Below, one piece after another: positions 36,000 through 49,660 of a stretch of 64,000 nucleotides of DNA. A program made the position numbers and the translations under genes. Within the stretch, counting starts at the first letter, position 1; each line of letters begins with the position of its first letter. The stretch covers positions 186,001-250,000 of the forward strand of contig CAVWQV010000001.1 in NCBI GenBank assembly GCA_963757115.1, read 5' to 3'. The DNA is from CAVWQV01 sp963757115. Lineage in GTDB: Bacteria > Pseudomonadota > Alphaproteobacteria > Acetobacterales > Acetobacteraceae. The notes below the pieces were generated by a model that had not been told where the DNA came from, ran no database searches, and saw only the letters and a list, made by a program, of their open reading frames with translations.

Positions 36000-36601
36000 C
36001 AGGGTGTGGCGTGGATCAGCAATCCCGGCAGCGTGCCTCGCGTCGCTTCTGGCAAGGTCACGGACACCTGGATGCGGATCGAGGAACCCACTGTCAGCGC
36101 CCGCCCGTCGACGCCCCAAGCGGTCCGGTTGATCGTCCCGGTCGCAGTCAAGTGAGTGCGATCGCCCGCCAGCGCCAAGGTGAACGGGTGCGTCTGGCCG
36201 TGTAAAGCCAAGTCTCCTTGCAGCGCGCTACGGGCGCACTCACCCCGATAAATCAGGGACGGGAACGCAGCGGCGTCGAGGAATGTGGGTGACAGCACCT
36301 CCTCGCGCATGCTCGGATCGCTGAACAGCAAGCTCCCTGCCGCTGCCACCAGCTCCACCTTGCACTGTGCGGGCTGCGTCGGATCGTAGTCGATGCGTCC
36401 CCGGAATTGCGTGAAACTGCCGTCGATCGGCATGAGGCCGAGCGCGTATGCCCGCAAGGTGACCGCGGACCCGGCGGGGGTCAACGCGAGGCTTTGCGGC
36501 GCGGCACGCGCTACGGGAGGGCGCCAAAGGGCAGTGCCCACCGCGACGAGACTCGCTAGCGAGAGAAGCGCGCAAATCGCCCGAAGCCGGTCTCTACTCA
36601 T
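35999..36601 (-). CDS. YceI-family lipid-binding periplasmic protein
   Basis: 200-residue exported protein. An N-terminal TM or signal (AICALLSLASLVAVGTALW) is followed by the YceI lipocalin-like barrel: GSFTQFRGRIDYDPTQPAQC, then VLSPTFLDAAAFPSLIYRGE and LALHGQTHPFTLALAGDRTH. The family binds isoprenoid or other amphiphilic molecules in the periplasm. It is translationally coupled to the MFS exporter, which suggests a shared hydrophobic substrate; that is inference. Confidence 0.87.
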   Translation of the reverse strand: MSRDRLRAICALLSLASLVAVGTALWRPPVARAAPQSLALTPAGSAVTLRAYALGLMPIDGSFTQFRGRIDYDPTQPAQCKVELVAAAGSLLFSDPSMREEVLSPTFLDAAAFPSLIYRGECARSALQGDLALHGQTHPFTLALAGDRTHLTATGTINRTAWGVDGRALTVGSSIRIQVSVTLPEATRGTLPGLLIHATP

Positions 36602-36716
36602 CGCGTTCCCGTGCTATGCCGATTGGGGGACGTGACCCGGCTCACCCGACGGGTCAAGCGATTTGCTAGGCGAGTGGGCGTCGGACGCCCGCGCGGGTGG
36701 GTGCGGGGAGAACGGG

Positions 36717-37505
36717 ATGAGCCTAGGCGGCAAAGTCGCGCTGGTGACGGGATCGACGAGCGGGATCGGCCTGGGGATCGCGCGCGCTCTCGCGAGCGCG
36801 GGCGCTTCAGTGATGCTGAACGGGTTCGGCCCTCCGTCGGAGATCGAGCGGCTGCGCGACGCGCTCGCGAGCGAGTTCGACGTCGAGGTGGCGCATTCCG
36901 GCGCGGACGTGAGCAAGCCCGAGGCGATCCGGGCCATGGTGGCGGACACCGCCGCCCGGCTCGGCGGCGAGCCCGACATCCTGGTGAACAACGCCGGGGT
37001 GCAGTTCACCGCTGCGATCGAGGATTTTCCCGACGAGCGCTGGGACGCCATCATCGCCATCAACATGTCGGCGGTGTTTCACGGCATGAAAGCGGCGATC
37101 CCCGCGATGAAGCGCAAGGGCTGGGGCCGCATCATCAACGTCGCCTCTGCGCACGGGCTCGTCGCGAGCTCGCAGAAGGTTGCCTACGTGGCCGCAAAGC
37201 ACGGGGTTGTCGGAATGACGAAGGTCGCCGCGATCGAGCTCGCCAACTGCGGCGTAACGGCGAACGCGATCTGCCCGGGCTGGGTGCGCACGCCCCTGGT
37301 GGAGCGCCAGCTCGAGGACCGCGCCGGCCGCGAAGGCCGCCCGCTCGATCAGGTGACGCGCGAGATGCTCGCGGAAAAGCAGCCCATGCACGCGTTCTCG
37401 ACCCCCGAGCAGATTGGCGCGCTCGCCGCGTTTTTGTGCTCGGACGCGGCGCAGACCATTACGGGTGCGCCACTGTCAATCGACGGCGGCTGGATGGCGC
37501 AGTAG
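36717..37505 (+). CDS. SDR, 3-hydroxybutyrate dehydrogenase type
   Basis: 262-residue classical short-chain dehydrogenase. Residues 11-18 are TGSTSGIG (NAD loop), NNAGVQF follows, and the catalytic residues lie in NVASAHGLVASSQKVAYVAA-K (Ser and YxxxK). The segment PGWVRTPLVERQLEDRA and the ending TGAPLSIDGGWMAQ match bacterial D-3-hydroxybutyrate dehydrogenases, which interconvert 3-hydroxybutyrate and acetoacetate. ATG 36717 has GGGGAGAACGG upstream; 18 extra in-frame codons upstream look unrelated. The gene is followed 45 bases later by the epimerase. Confidence 0.86.
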   Translation: MSLGGKVALVTGSTSGIGLGIARALASAGASVMLNGFGPPSEIERLRDALASEFDVEVAHSGADVSKPEAIRAMVADTAARLGGEPDILVNNAGVQFTAAIEDFPDERWDAIIAINMSAVFHGMKAAIPAMKRKGWGRIINVASAHGLVASSQKVAYVAAKHGVVGMTKVAAIELANCGVTANAICPGWVRTPLVERQLEDRAGREGRPLDQVTREMLAEKQPMHAFSTPEQIGALAAFLCSDAAQTITGAPLSIDGGWMAQ

Positions 37506-37550
37506 TCGGAGGCGGGACGTGCTTCGACGCGGCGCGCGGCGGCTCGTGCA

Positions 37551-38552
37551 ATGACCGTATTGGTCACGGGAGCGGCGGGTTTCATCGGCTACCACGTGTC
37601 GCGCGCCTTGCTGGCGCGGGGCGATGCGGTGCTCGGGGTCGACAACCTCAACAGCTACTACGATGTCGGCCTTAAACGGGCGCGGCTCGGGCAGCTCGAC
37701 GGCGCTGGATGGAGCTTCCGCACGCTCGACATCGCCGACCACGAAGCGATGGAGAGCTTGACCGCTGCGCATCCCGATATCAGCGCCATCGTGCACCTCG
37801 CGGCTCAGGCCGGGGTGCGCTACTCGCTGATCGACCCGATCGCCTACGTGCACTCCAACGTGCTCGGGCATCTCGTCATCCAGGAGGCGGCGCGGCGCCT
37901 GCCACGGTTGCGGCATCTCGTCTATGCGAGCTCGTCCTCGGTGTACGGGTCGAACACGGCGCTGCCGTTCTCGGAGGCGGACAGGGTGGACACGCCCATC
38001 TCGCTGTACGCCGCGACCAAGCGGGCGGGCGAACTGATGAGCCACGCCTATGGCCACGTCTACGGGTTGCCGCAGACGGGGCTGCGGTTTTTCACCGTGT
38101 ACGGACCGTGGGGCCGTCCCGACATGGCGTATTTCAGCTTCGCGGAGGCCATCGTCGCCGGGCAGCCGATCACGTTGTACGAGGGAGATCCGCGGCGCGA
38201 CTTCACCTATGTCGACGACGTGGTGGCGGGCGTGCTGGGCGTCCTCGATCGGCCGCCGCCGGCTGCCGAGCCCGCGCGCGTGCTCAACATCGGCAATCAC
38301 CGAAGCGAGGAGGTGCGCACCCTGATCGCACTCCTAGAGCGTGAACTCGGCCGCAAGGCCGATGTCCGGACGGCACCGCGCCCGTCGGTGGACGTCGCCG
38401 AAACCTGCGCGTCCGTGAGCGCGATCGGCGCCCTGACGGGCTACGCCCCGTCGACACCGCTCGCGGTCGGGATACCCCGCTTCGCCGCCTGGTTCCGCAG
38501 CTGGCGTGAAATAGGGCGCGGCCCGCGCGGCTTTCCCGACGGAGGGGGTTGA
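37551..38552 (+). CDS. NAD-dependent nucleotide-sugar epimerase (UDP-glucuronate 4-epimerase type)
   Basis: 333-residue extended SDR. GAAGFIG at residues 7-13 binds NAD, LAAQAGVRYSLIDPIAYVHS and SSSSVYGSNTALPFSEADRV are typical of UDP-glucuronate/UDP-galacturonate 4-epimerases, YAATKRAGE contains the catalytic Tyr-Lys, and RFFTVYGPWGRPDMAYFSFA and YEGDPRRDFTYVDDVV complete the family pattern. It would supply sugars for exopolysaccharide or LPS. No sugar-transferase neighbours are present; the rrn operon follows. Confidence 0.88.
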   Translation: MTVLVTGAAGFIGYHVSRALLARGDAVLGVDNLNSYYDVGLKRARLGQLDGAGWSFRTLDIADHEAMESLTAAHPDISAIVHLAAQAGVRYSLIDPIAYVHSNVLGHLVIQEAARRLPRLRHLVYASSSSVYGSNTALPFSEADRVDTPISLYAATKRAGELMSHAYGHVYGLPQTGLRFFTVYGPWGRPDMAYFSFAEAIVAGQPITLYEGDPRRDFTYVDDVVAGVLGVLDRPPPAAEPARVLNIGNHRSEEVRTLIALLERELGRKADVRTAPRPSVDVAETCASVSAIGALTGYAPSTPLAVGIPRFAAWFRSWREIGRGPRGFPDGGG

Positions 38553-38601
38553 CCGGCGGCGGGCGGTGGCCTAACTCAAGGCCCGTCGCGCCGATCGGTT
38601 C

Positions 38602-38630
38602 TTGAACTTCAGGTGGCAGTAGACTAGTTT
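38602..38630 (+). promoter_or_regulatory. Candidate rrn promoter
   Basis: TTGAAC (38602-38607) and TAGTTT (38625-38630) with a 17-base spacer, about 350 bases ahead of the 16S gene. A second TTGACA stands at 38715-38720, inside a leader motif (CTTGACAATTGGATAG) that is conserved before alphaproteobacterial 16S genes but has no good -10 partner. The region 38553-38981 is leader with no protein gene. Confidence 0.45.
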
Positions 38631-38981
38631 AGCTGCCCTGCCGTTCGAGACGGCGCACTCAGGCAACAAGTCGGTGGCTCGCCGGTGGTGGGTTTCTGTT
38701 GTTGCTTTCGCTCCTTGACAATTGGATAGGCTAGGAAGGGATACGTTGGCGGCGTCCTTTTGCGTGCATGCTGGTTGGTGTGTGCGGTTGGTTTGGTTTG
38801 GTGTGGTCTGGGTTATGTGCCTGGGCTTGCCTTATCTGATCGGAAGATTGGGGGCGTTGGCTTGCGTGTCTTTGTTTGATGTGCATCAGACTTTGATGCG
38901 TGAAGTAAATGCTTGTGAGGTGAGTTCGGGTTCTGTTCGTTATGCTGGCTTCTTCTCGTATGGGGAGGGGTTAGCGTGATG

Positions 38982-40477
<1,496 letters not shown>

Positions 40478-40683
40478 AAGGAACGGCTTCGAGGCCGGGC
40501 GCCGCAGCGATGCGGAGCGCTCCCGGCTTGGGCTGTTTCGTTCGCTTCCGGCGGAGGCCGGAAGTGTCTGGACCACGCGGCCGGACCATCGGCGCCGCCA
40601 GCGTATCCCTTTCCTGCGATGACAGCGTCGTTCCTGCACGCCTCGTGCTTGCGCGGCCTGGTGCCGGGGGCGGCCGAGGGTGT

Positions 40684-40757
<74 letters not shown>

Positions 40758-40847
40758 GGCCAGTTGTCAGTGACCAGGTTGTCAGTCGGACAAGACGCCG
40801 ACAGGTGCAACTGGGGTCCGGTGATCGGGGTTCGGCGACGACTTTCC

Positions 40848-40920
40848 GGGGGCGTAGCTCAGCTGGGAGAGCACCTGCTTTGCAAGCAGGGGGTCACCGG
40901 TTCGATCCCGGTCGTCTCCA
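40848..40920 (+). tRNA. tRNA-Ala (TGC)
   Basis: Acceptor GGGGGCG pairs with CGTCTCC through two G-U pairs, discriminator A at 40920. Anticodon stem CCTGC/GCAGG encloses TTTGCAA with anticodon TGC. T arm ACCGGTTCGATCCCGGT. CCA is not encoded. Its last seven bases are part of a tandem duplication running into the spacer. Confidence 0.97.
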
Positions 40921-40943
40921 GAACAGCGGTCTCCAGAACAGCG
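40914..40943 (+). repeat. 15-bp tandem duplication of the tRNA-Ala 3' end
   Basis: GTCTCCAGAACAGCG occurs at 40914-40928 and directly again at 40929-40943; the first copy contains the last seven bases of tRNA-Ala. The rest of the spacer (40944-41496) has no gene but holds 7-15 bp GACTGAC-type repeats at 40994-41034 and GTTGTCAGT repeats with a 15-bp period at 40763-40786. Confidence 0.8.
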
Positions 40944-41496
40944 GTTCGGGGGGCGTCAGCGGTCAGATAGGGAGCCGGCAGGTTCCGCCTGGTCTGACGA
41001 CTGACGGCTGGAGACTGACAGCTGAAGACTGACGACCGCATCGCAGAAAAGCCAGTTTCGACGGCGTTGGCCGGGTTTCGGGGATATGTCCTGCGGGCCG
41101 GGTGGCGTCGTTGTTGGGGCGTGCGGGCCGGTGGCTCGGGCGTTCCGTGTTCTTTGGTGATTGTTAATCAGGTTCTGGTGCGCTCTGGGCGCATGCGTGG
41201 CGGGTCCGTCTGACCGGATCGGAGCGAGAGCTCCGGTCCTCCGCCGCGCGATGGGTTCAGATGCGTTGTGTGTGTATGTGCTGAGTGAGTGTGTGGCCTG
41301 TCGTGTCGCGAAGCGGCGCGCTTGGGCGGGGTGACCTCGATGGCGGTCCGGCGCTTGGAAGCGGGGGATCGCGATGGGGGTGGCCGCGTTTGGGTGTGGC
41401 TGGCTTCTGCGCATGGTGGGTGCCTCCGTGGCCGCGATGGATCATCTCCGGGGCAAGCTGCTCTGGAGGCGGACGCGCGCAAAACGGAGGGGTGAT

Positions 41497-44276
<2,780 letters not shown>

Positions 44277-44473
44277 TCCCTCTTGGCGTCCCGCGCCAGC
44301 GGACGCCAGGCCCCGCCATGCGCAGCAGTCATCCACACCGGATGGCCGCCGCAAAGCCACATGGCAGCCACCTCTCACCAGCCAAGTTTTCTAGCCCATG
44401 CGCACGCCGCGCCGCTCTGCAGAGAGCCGCCCGGCGCACCGGAACCGCAGCCCGCGCCGCCGTCCTCGGCGTG

Positions 44474-44545
44474 GAGGATTCTCGCGATGAGGATCCTCGC
44501 AATTGAGGAAATCTTCGCAATGAGGAAATCCTCGCAACGAGGACG
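44474..44545 (+). repeat. 15-17 bp tandem repeat between 23S and 5S
   Basis: Four consecutive units of the form GAGGAxxTCYTCGCAAT, plus a partial fifth (GAGGAC), in the 23S-5S spacer. Each unit carries a small palindrome of the type GAGGATCCTC. The rest of the spacer (44277-44610) has no gene. Confidence 0.75.
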
Positions 44546-44610
44546 GGGCGCGCCGACGGCGCCGTTCGCCCGGGGTTGACCCGAGCGGCGGCGTGTCGGT
44601 GGGCTGGACG

Positions 44611-44726
44611 ACCTGGTGGCCTTGGCGGGGAGCCCGCACCCGATCCCATCCCGAACTCGGCCGTGAAACGCCCCAGCGCCCATGGTACTGCGCCTCAAGG
44701 CGCGGGAGAGTAGGTCGCCGCCAGGT
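44611..44726 (+). rRNA. rrf: 5S ribosomal RNA
   Basis: Terminal stem ACCTGGTGGC / GCCGCCAGGT closes a 116-base segment. Internal signature CCGATCCCATCCCGAACTCG and GGGAGAGTAGGTCGCCG are standard. Follows the 23S gene after a 334-base spacer. Confidence 0.96.
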
Positions 44727-44867
44727 CATCCCGCCCAGGCTAGGCACCATCACCCTCGGCACCGCCTTGGGCGACATCGCCTGGATGGCGGCCTGGTTAG
44801 GACCGCCCGGCAACGTCCGCCCGGGAAACCACGCCACCCCGGGCCCGCCCGGGAACCATGCCACCGA

Positions 44868-44941
<74 letters not shown>

Positions 44942-45458
44942 CCCCTTTCGGCAGTAATATCAGGATCTTACGAGCCACCCCGAGCAGCGCTTGGTGAGGC
45001 GGCCCCCGCGTGTCCGACCCGTGTCCGAAAAAGCGAGGTCGACCAGGCGCGGCGGATGGGCCGATGTGGCGAAAAGTCCGGTAATCTGGACAGCCGCGGC
45101 GAGCCGCAATGGCGGGCTCGATAATTTGCCGGCACGCACCCCAGCAGTAGCCGAGCAACGGGCTAAGGCGCGACAATGACTGCTTACCTACCGTTGTCTC
45201 AGTCTGCGGGCGATCACCACAGTCTCAGGCGCAAGGAGCGCAGGCACTTCGGATCGCCGGGGAATCAGCCGCAGACGACGGTGATGCCCTGCGCCAGTTT
45301 CGCCAGGCCGAACGGTTTGATGAGCGCGTTACTGAGCGGGCTTCCCTCGGTACGGGCTCCTGAATTCGGGGCCGGTTCTCGCACCTGGACTACGAGGCCC
45401 CCTCCGTATCAGACACGAACAAACCGGCATTGACCAACGCAGGATATCTGAAGATCCC
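44942..45458. other. Intergenic region without recognisable gene
   Basis: 517 bases between the rrn operon and the FNT gene. Short open frames exist on both strands but have no good ribosome-binding site or family character; one is the antisense of tRNA-fMet. A direct repeat GTGTCCGA-CCC-GTGTCCGA occurs at about 45009-45027. No integrase or attachment duplicate was seen. Confidence 0.6.
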
Positions 45459-46334
45459 ATGAGCCGAGCCGAAGAAGATCAAGCGCGAAGGGGACACGCG
45501 CTCAGCGCTGCATCAGGCATGTCGGACGTGTCCGAACCCGAGCGGGAGATCATCAAAGCTCACAGCCGCCCGAACGCGGCGCTCATTCACGAGACGATCC
45601 GGGCGGAGGGCGAAAGTGAACTTGGCCGGTCGGTTTCGGCGCTGCTGCTTTCTGGATTTGCGGCCGGGCTCACGATGGGCTTATCCCTGATAGCCGAAGG
45701 CATACTTCGCGCACACCTGCCCGAGGCGCCTTGGCGGGAACTCGTGAGCAAGATCGGTTACGCCGTCGGGTTCCTGGTCGTGGTGCTCGGACGGCAGCAG
45801 CTCTTCACCGAGAACACGCTGACCCCGGTCCTGCCGCTCCTTTACAACCGCAATGCCCGGACATTTGGACTCGTTGCGCGGCTTTGGTCACTTGTTCTCA
45901 CGGCCAACGTCGCCGGAACCTGGGCCGTTTCGGCTGTCCTCGCCGAAACCGACCTTTTCTCTCCCGAGATCAAGGAGGCTTTCTCGGCCATTAGCCAGCA
46001 GGCGGTCGGAGCTCGCTTTGAAAGCACGGCGCTGAAGGGAATTGCTGCGGGCTGGCTGATAGCGTTGTTGGTATGGCTAATGCCCGGATCTGGGGAAGCA
46101 CGGTCCGCCGTGATCGTCCTTCTCACTTGGCTGGTGTCGGTGGCGGGATTTGCCCACGTCGTTGCCGGCTCGGTCGATGCCAGTTTCCTTGTTCTCTCGA
46201 ATCAGGCGAGCGCCGCCGAATACCTTTGGCGCTTCTTCACGCCAACACTGCTCGGCAATGTAATTGGAGGTGTCACGCTGGTCGCAGCCCTAAACTACGG
46301 ACAAGTAGCAAGCGAAGTGCAGGCGCGCCCCTGA
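45459..46334 (+). CDS. Formate/nitrite transporter (FNT) family protein
   Basis: 291-residue membrane protein of the formate/nitrite transporter family (YfdC-like branch). A 55-residue cytoplasmic N terminus precedes six TM helices. Landmarks are SALLLSGFAAGLTMGLSLIA, GFLVVVLGRQQLFTENTLTP (the family's broken-helix signature with LFTENTL), the FAHVVAGSVDASFLVLS segment with the pore His, and LLGNVIGGVTLVAALNYGQV. The YfdC branch has no firmly known substrate. Followed 92 bases later by an unrecognised gene in the same direction. Confidence 0.88.
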   Translation: MSRAEEDQARRGHALSAASGMSDVSEPEREIIKAHSRPNAALIHETIRAEGESELGRSVSALLLSGFAAGLTMGLSLIAEGILRAHLPEAPWRELVSKIGYAVGFLVVVLGRQQLFTENTLTPVLPLLYNRNARTFGLVARLWSLVLTANVAGTWAVSAVLAETDLFSPEIKEAFSAISQQAVGARFESTALKGIAAGWLIALLVWLMPGSGEARSAVIVLLTWLVSVAGFAHVVAGSVDASFLVLSNQASAAEYLWRFFTPTLLGNVIGGVTLVAALNYGQVASEVQARP

Positions 46335-46426
46335 TCCTGGCGAAGTCATGTCGAGACCATCCGTGGGTGATGCCGAAATGCGCCGGACGGGTTTATAGGT
46401 CCGAACCCTAGATCACGGAGGAGTAC

Positions 46427-47524
46427 ATGTCGTCGGTTGCCAACATCCCGAATAATCGCGTTCCAACACCAGGCTGGAAAGGCGGGTTCGCCTCGTCCAA
46501 TCCCGCCTTTGCCTATCCCGACCCCAACCTCTCGTCCCTGCCCATGACGGGCAACATGGACAATATTCCAAAGCTTCAGCGTCAGATCGACGTGCTTTGG
46601 CCGGAGTTCACCTGGCTAACCGTTCAGGGCGACGCAAGCTCGCGCTGCTTTCAGATGTTCGCTCCAGACATTTCACGGGGCGGATATGACGACCGGGGCC
46701 AGTTCTGGTCCATCATCTGTCCGCAGCAGGGCTCCTACTCGCCTACCCTTGGCAGCCTGAACATCGAAGTTACCGTGACTGGACAGCGGGGCTGGATGAG
46801 CGAGTCTGTGCCAGAGGCGGAACGCGACACCCAGTTGCTGGCCGCCGACATGACCGTCACGGGCAAGGTTTGGTTCGCTCCCAGTGCCAAAGATAGTTTC
46901 GTTTACCGGTTGCTGAAGCTGCTTGTCGAAAGCAGGGGCCTGCCCTTCCCGCTCGATAAGGCACACGCGATCGAGGTCAACCTTACCAACGCCGAGGACT
47001 CCTCGACCCCGATCCTGCCTGTACGTTCCGGTGAGGCGATCGGGATCGAAGTGCCCGACTTCGCCCGACACCGTGGCGAGGCGTGGGGGGTTGCGAACGT
47101 GGCGGTGAAGATCGGGGCGATCCGAACGTATGGCAATCCTGTGGTCGACGACTTCAACGTCCTGGTAATGGACCTGGTCAACCTCGCATCCGGCAATGTG
47201 TTGCAGCAGGGAAACATATTGACGTGGAATGTCTGGTTCGATGCGCCCACCAACGTAGATAAATACGAATGGGCGAACCATGCCCAGTATTGGCGGAATT
47301 CCATCGACACCGGACACGGTTCCCCCGATGGTCCTGGCAGCCTTCCCCGTTATTTCGACGGCAGCTACTTCCAGCCGATCGACGCAATCTTGGAGGCGGA
47401 GTGGGACAAGATCTGCGCATGGGTGAAGAAGCACTTCGACATTACCCTGCCCGATACCGCACCGACTAACTTTCCCGCTCCCGCTCCCGCACCCGACCGC
47501 ACCGTGGCAGCTTCTCCAGTGTAA
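46427..47524 (+). CDS. Unrecognised 365-residue protein
   Basis: Convincing gene: ATG 46427 with GGAGGAG 5 bases upstream, 365 codons without a break and normal coding character. No signal peptide, membrane helix or known motif is visible. The N-terminal 40 residues are Pro/Asn-rich (NNRVPTPGWKGGFASSNPAF). The body looks beta-rich (SLNIEVTVTGQRGWMSESVP, then LLAADMTVTGKVWFAP) with many aromatic residues (NILTWNVWFDAPTNVDKYEW). The tail is Pro/Ala-rich (NFPAPAPAPDR). Its neighbour upstream is the FNT protein and the rest of its surroundings are unrelated. The function is not assigned. Confidence 0.8.
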   Translation: MSSVANIPNNRVPTPGWKGGFASSNPAFAYPDPNLSSLPMTGNMDNIPKLQRQIDVLWPEFTWLTVQGDASSRCFQMFAPDISRGGYDDRGQFWSIICPQQGSYSPTLGSLNIEVTVTGQRGWMSESVPEAERDTQLLAADMTVTGKVWFAPSAKDSFVYRLLKLLVESRGLPFPLDKAHAIEVNLTNAEDSSTPILPVRSGEAIGIEVPDFARHRGEAWGVANVAVKIGAIRTYGNPVVDDFNVLVMDLVNLASGNVLQQGNILTWNVWFDAPTNVDKYEWANHAQYWRNSIDTGHGSPDGPGSLPRYFDGSYFQPIDAILEAEWDKICAWVKKHFDITLPDTAPTNFPAPAPAPDRTVAASPV

Positions 47525-47759
47525 GCGGTCAAGACGCATGTCCCATTATGCCTGCATGGCTGTGAATGGGGCATGCTGTCGACGGCGCGACCGGTCGGCA
47601 AGTGCCGCCTCGAATTGAGGGTTGTCTGGGTCGACCGTCGGCGCGACAACTCGGCCCGACACGCGTCCTCGACCATGCCGACCTCCGGGATCACCGTCGG
47701 GAGGCGCTGGGCGAGGATGTCGGGCCGCCGCCGCGGCAAGAACCCGGCGAGAGCCGAAG

Positions 47760-48772
47760 CCCGAGGCGAGCGCGCGCGGCGGTATCGTCGTTGCGCGCGC
47801 GCCGAAGCGGGGACGGGGAGGCGATCGCCGGGGTCGAGCTGTCGCACGCCGATCGCCAACTGTGGCCCGGCATCACCAAGCGCGATCTCGCCGACTACTG
47901 GATCGCCATTGCCGCCCGCGCGCTGCCCGGGCTCGCGCACCGGCCGCTCGCGATCGTCCGCTGCCCCGAGGGCATCAATGGCGAGCACTTCTTCCAGAAG
48001 CGCGGCAACGGGCTGCTCCCGGACCAGATCCGCGAGGGCTCGGCCTCCGCGTCGCCCTTCCTCCCAATCGACGACGAACAGGGCTTGGTCGCTCTGGCGC
48101 AGATGTCGGCGATCGAGCCGCATCCCTGGGGGGCGACGGAAGCCGACCCGCTCCACCCGGACTTCATCGTGCTCGATCTCGATCCCGGCGAGGGCGTCGC
48201 CTTCGACGAGGTGGTCAAGGCGGCGCACGACGTGCGGGACCGTCTGAAGGCGGTCGGCTTCACCGCCTTCCCGCGCACGACCGGCGGCAAGGGGCTGCAC
48301 GTCGTGGTGCCGATCGTGCCGCATGCGGACTGGGAGGCGAAGGCGTTCTGCCGCATGTTTGCCGAGCGATGAGCCAGGAGGAGCCGCACCGCTTCCTCTC
48401 CGTGCTGGCCAAGACGGAGCGGCACGGGCGCATTTTGATCGACTATCTGCGAAACGGCCTCGGCAACACCGCGATTGCATCCTTCTGCCCCCGTGCAAGG
48501 CCGGGGCGACCGTCGCCATGCCGCTCGCGTGGTCCGAGGTGAAGCCCGGGCTCGACCCGGCCGTGTTCACGTTGCGCAGCGTGCCCGACCTCCTGGGCAA
48601 ACGCCGCCGCGATCCCTGGGCGGGCTTCCGCGATGCGGCGAAGCCAATCCCGGACCACATGCCGAAGCCACCCGTGCAGGGGACCGCGAAGGCGAACGCA
48701 CGCTCCGGGGCACGTCGGCCATCGTCGTCGCCCGGAAACCGTAACCACGCCGATGATACCATCGGGACCTGA
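47760..48772 (+). pseudogene. LigD-type polymerase/primase domain, broken by frameshifts
   Basis: Remains of the polymerase module of bacterial non-homologous end-joining ligase D. Recognisable pieces: VELSHADRQLWPGITKRDLA, then RPLAIVRCPEGINGEHFFQK, DFIVLDLDPGEG (metal-binding Asp-x-Asp), FPRTTGGKGLHVVVPI, and after a shift RFLSVLAKTERHGRILIDYL, then VAMPLAWSEVKPGLDPAVFT. The coding frame changes near 47815, 48370 and 48490. No start codon joins well, and no ligase domain, nuclease domain or ku gene is near. Either a real pseudogene or a gene with three read errors; the missing start favours the first. Confidence 0.7.
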
Positions 48773-49660
48773 TACCAGGACCACTAGTTGCAGACGTGAG
48801 CTGGATAGGCCGGTGCGGTCCGAGGTTCTCGAAGATCACGCTGGCGTCCGAGGAGACGTCCCTGGCCTCTTCAACGCCGTCTGACAGAACGACCCCAATT
48901 CCTCTGGAGTCGCTTGCGCCTTCTTCGTTCAAGAGCCTTCCAGCTGCACGACCGCGACCTTGGCTCGCTTCGATTCCGCGCTGCTGGGCGACCGCACGCC
49001 CCGGGCTTTCAGGGTGGACAACTTGCTGACCCCGATCATCACTGGCCGCGGGACGGAACCACCGCATTCGGAGCACATTGGCACGGCACGAGCGTCGTTG
49101 CGATCAGTCCTGACCGTCATGGCCGAGAGCGCCTTGTGCGCTTGACGTGTCTCCATCATGACCGCGTTGATGCCAGCCGATCCGACGTCTCGGGGACCTG
49201 TTCACGGGACTTTTGGCGCCACCTGAAGCCTGCGCCGTTCGCCGCGCGCGCGACGTGTCTAAGCGCGGTCACGCGTTACACCTGAATACGGTCGCTTCTA
49301 GTTGAAACAGAGGTCATTCCTTGCAAGGCCGTTCTAAAACGAGGCTAGGCAATAGAGGCAGCAGGTGTCGGACCGCGCTGCCTATCAGAATCGACTGGCC
49401 ACCTCTGGCCTCCTGTTGTCCCGCGGAGAAGCGCATCCTGACCACAAACACGCCGCACGGGGCCACGTCAGTCCGGATTCTACAATGCTAGAGCTGGAGC
49501 GTCATTGGCGGCTAGAGTAGTGGCCAAATTTCACGGCAGCAGCGTGTGCGGCTGGTGCGCGAGATAACTCCGGTCAATACGGTAATATACCAAGCCGGCA
49601 ATGTGCGTGGGAGGCTCGCAGCCGAACATGCTTAACAGAGCAGAACGGAAGGAAACCCAT
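48773..49660. other. Intergenic region without recognisable gene
   Basis: 888 bases between the LigD remnant and an SDR gene. GC content is a little lower than in the surroundings. Short open frames on both strands (up to about 170 codons on the minus strand around 48567-49076) overlap each other and show no family motif or ribosome-binding site. Nothing is annotated here. Confidence 0.6.

Noticed and set aside
38715..38720. TTGACA close to the 16S gene as the rrn -35 box
   Set aside because: No acceptable -10 hexamer lies 16-18 bases downstream; the TTGAAC/TAGTTT pair at 38602-38630 is better.
44942..45458. Possible integration site next to tRNA-fMet
   Set aside because: No integrase and no second copy of the tRNA 3' end were found in the window.
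48567..49076. 169-codon minus-strand frame after the LigD remnant
   Set aside because: No ribosome-binding site or family motif, and it overlaps the end of the LigD remnant antisense.
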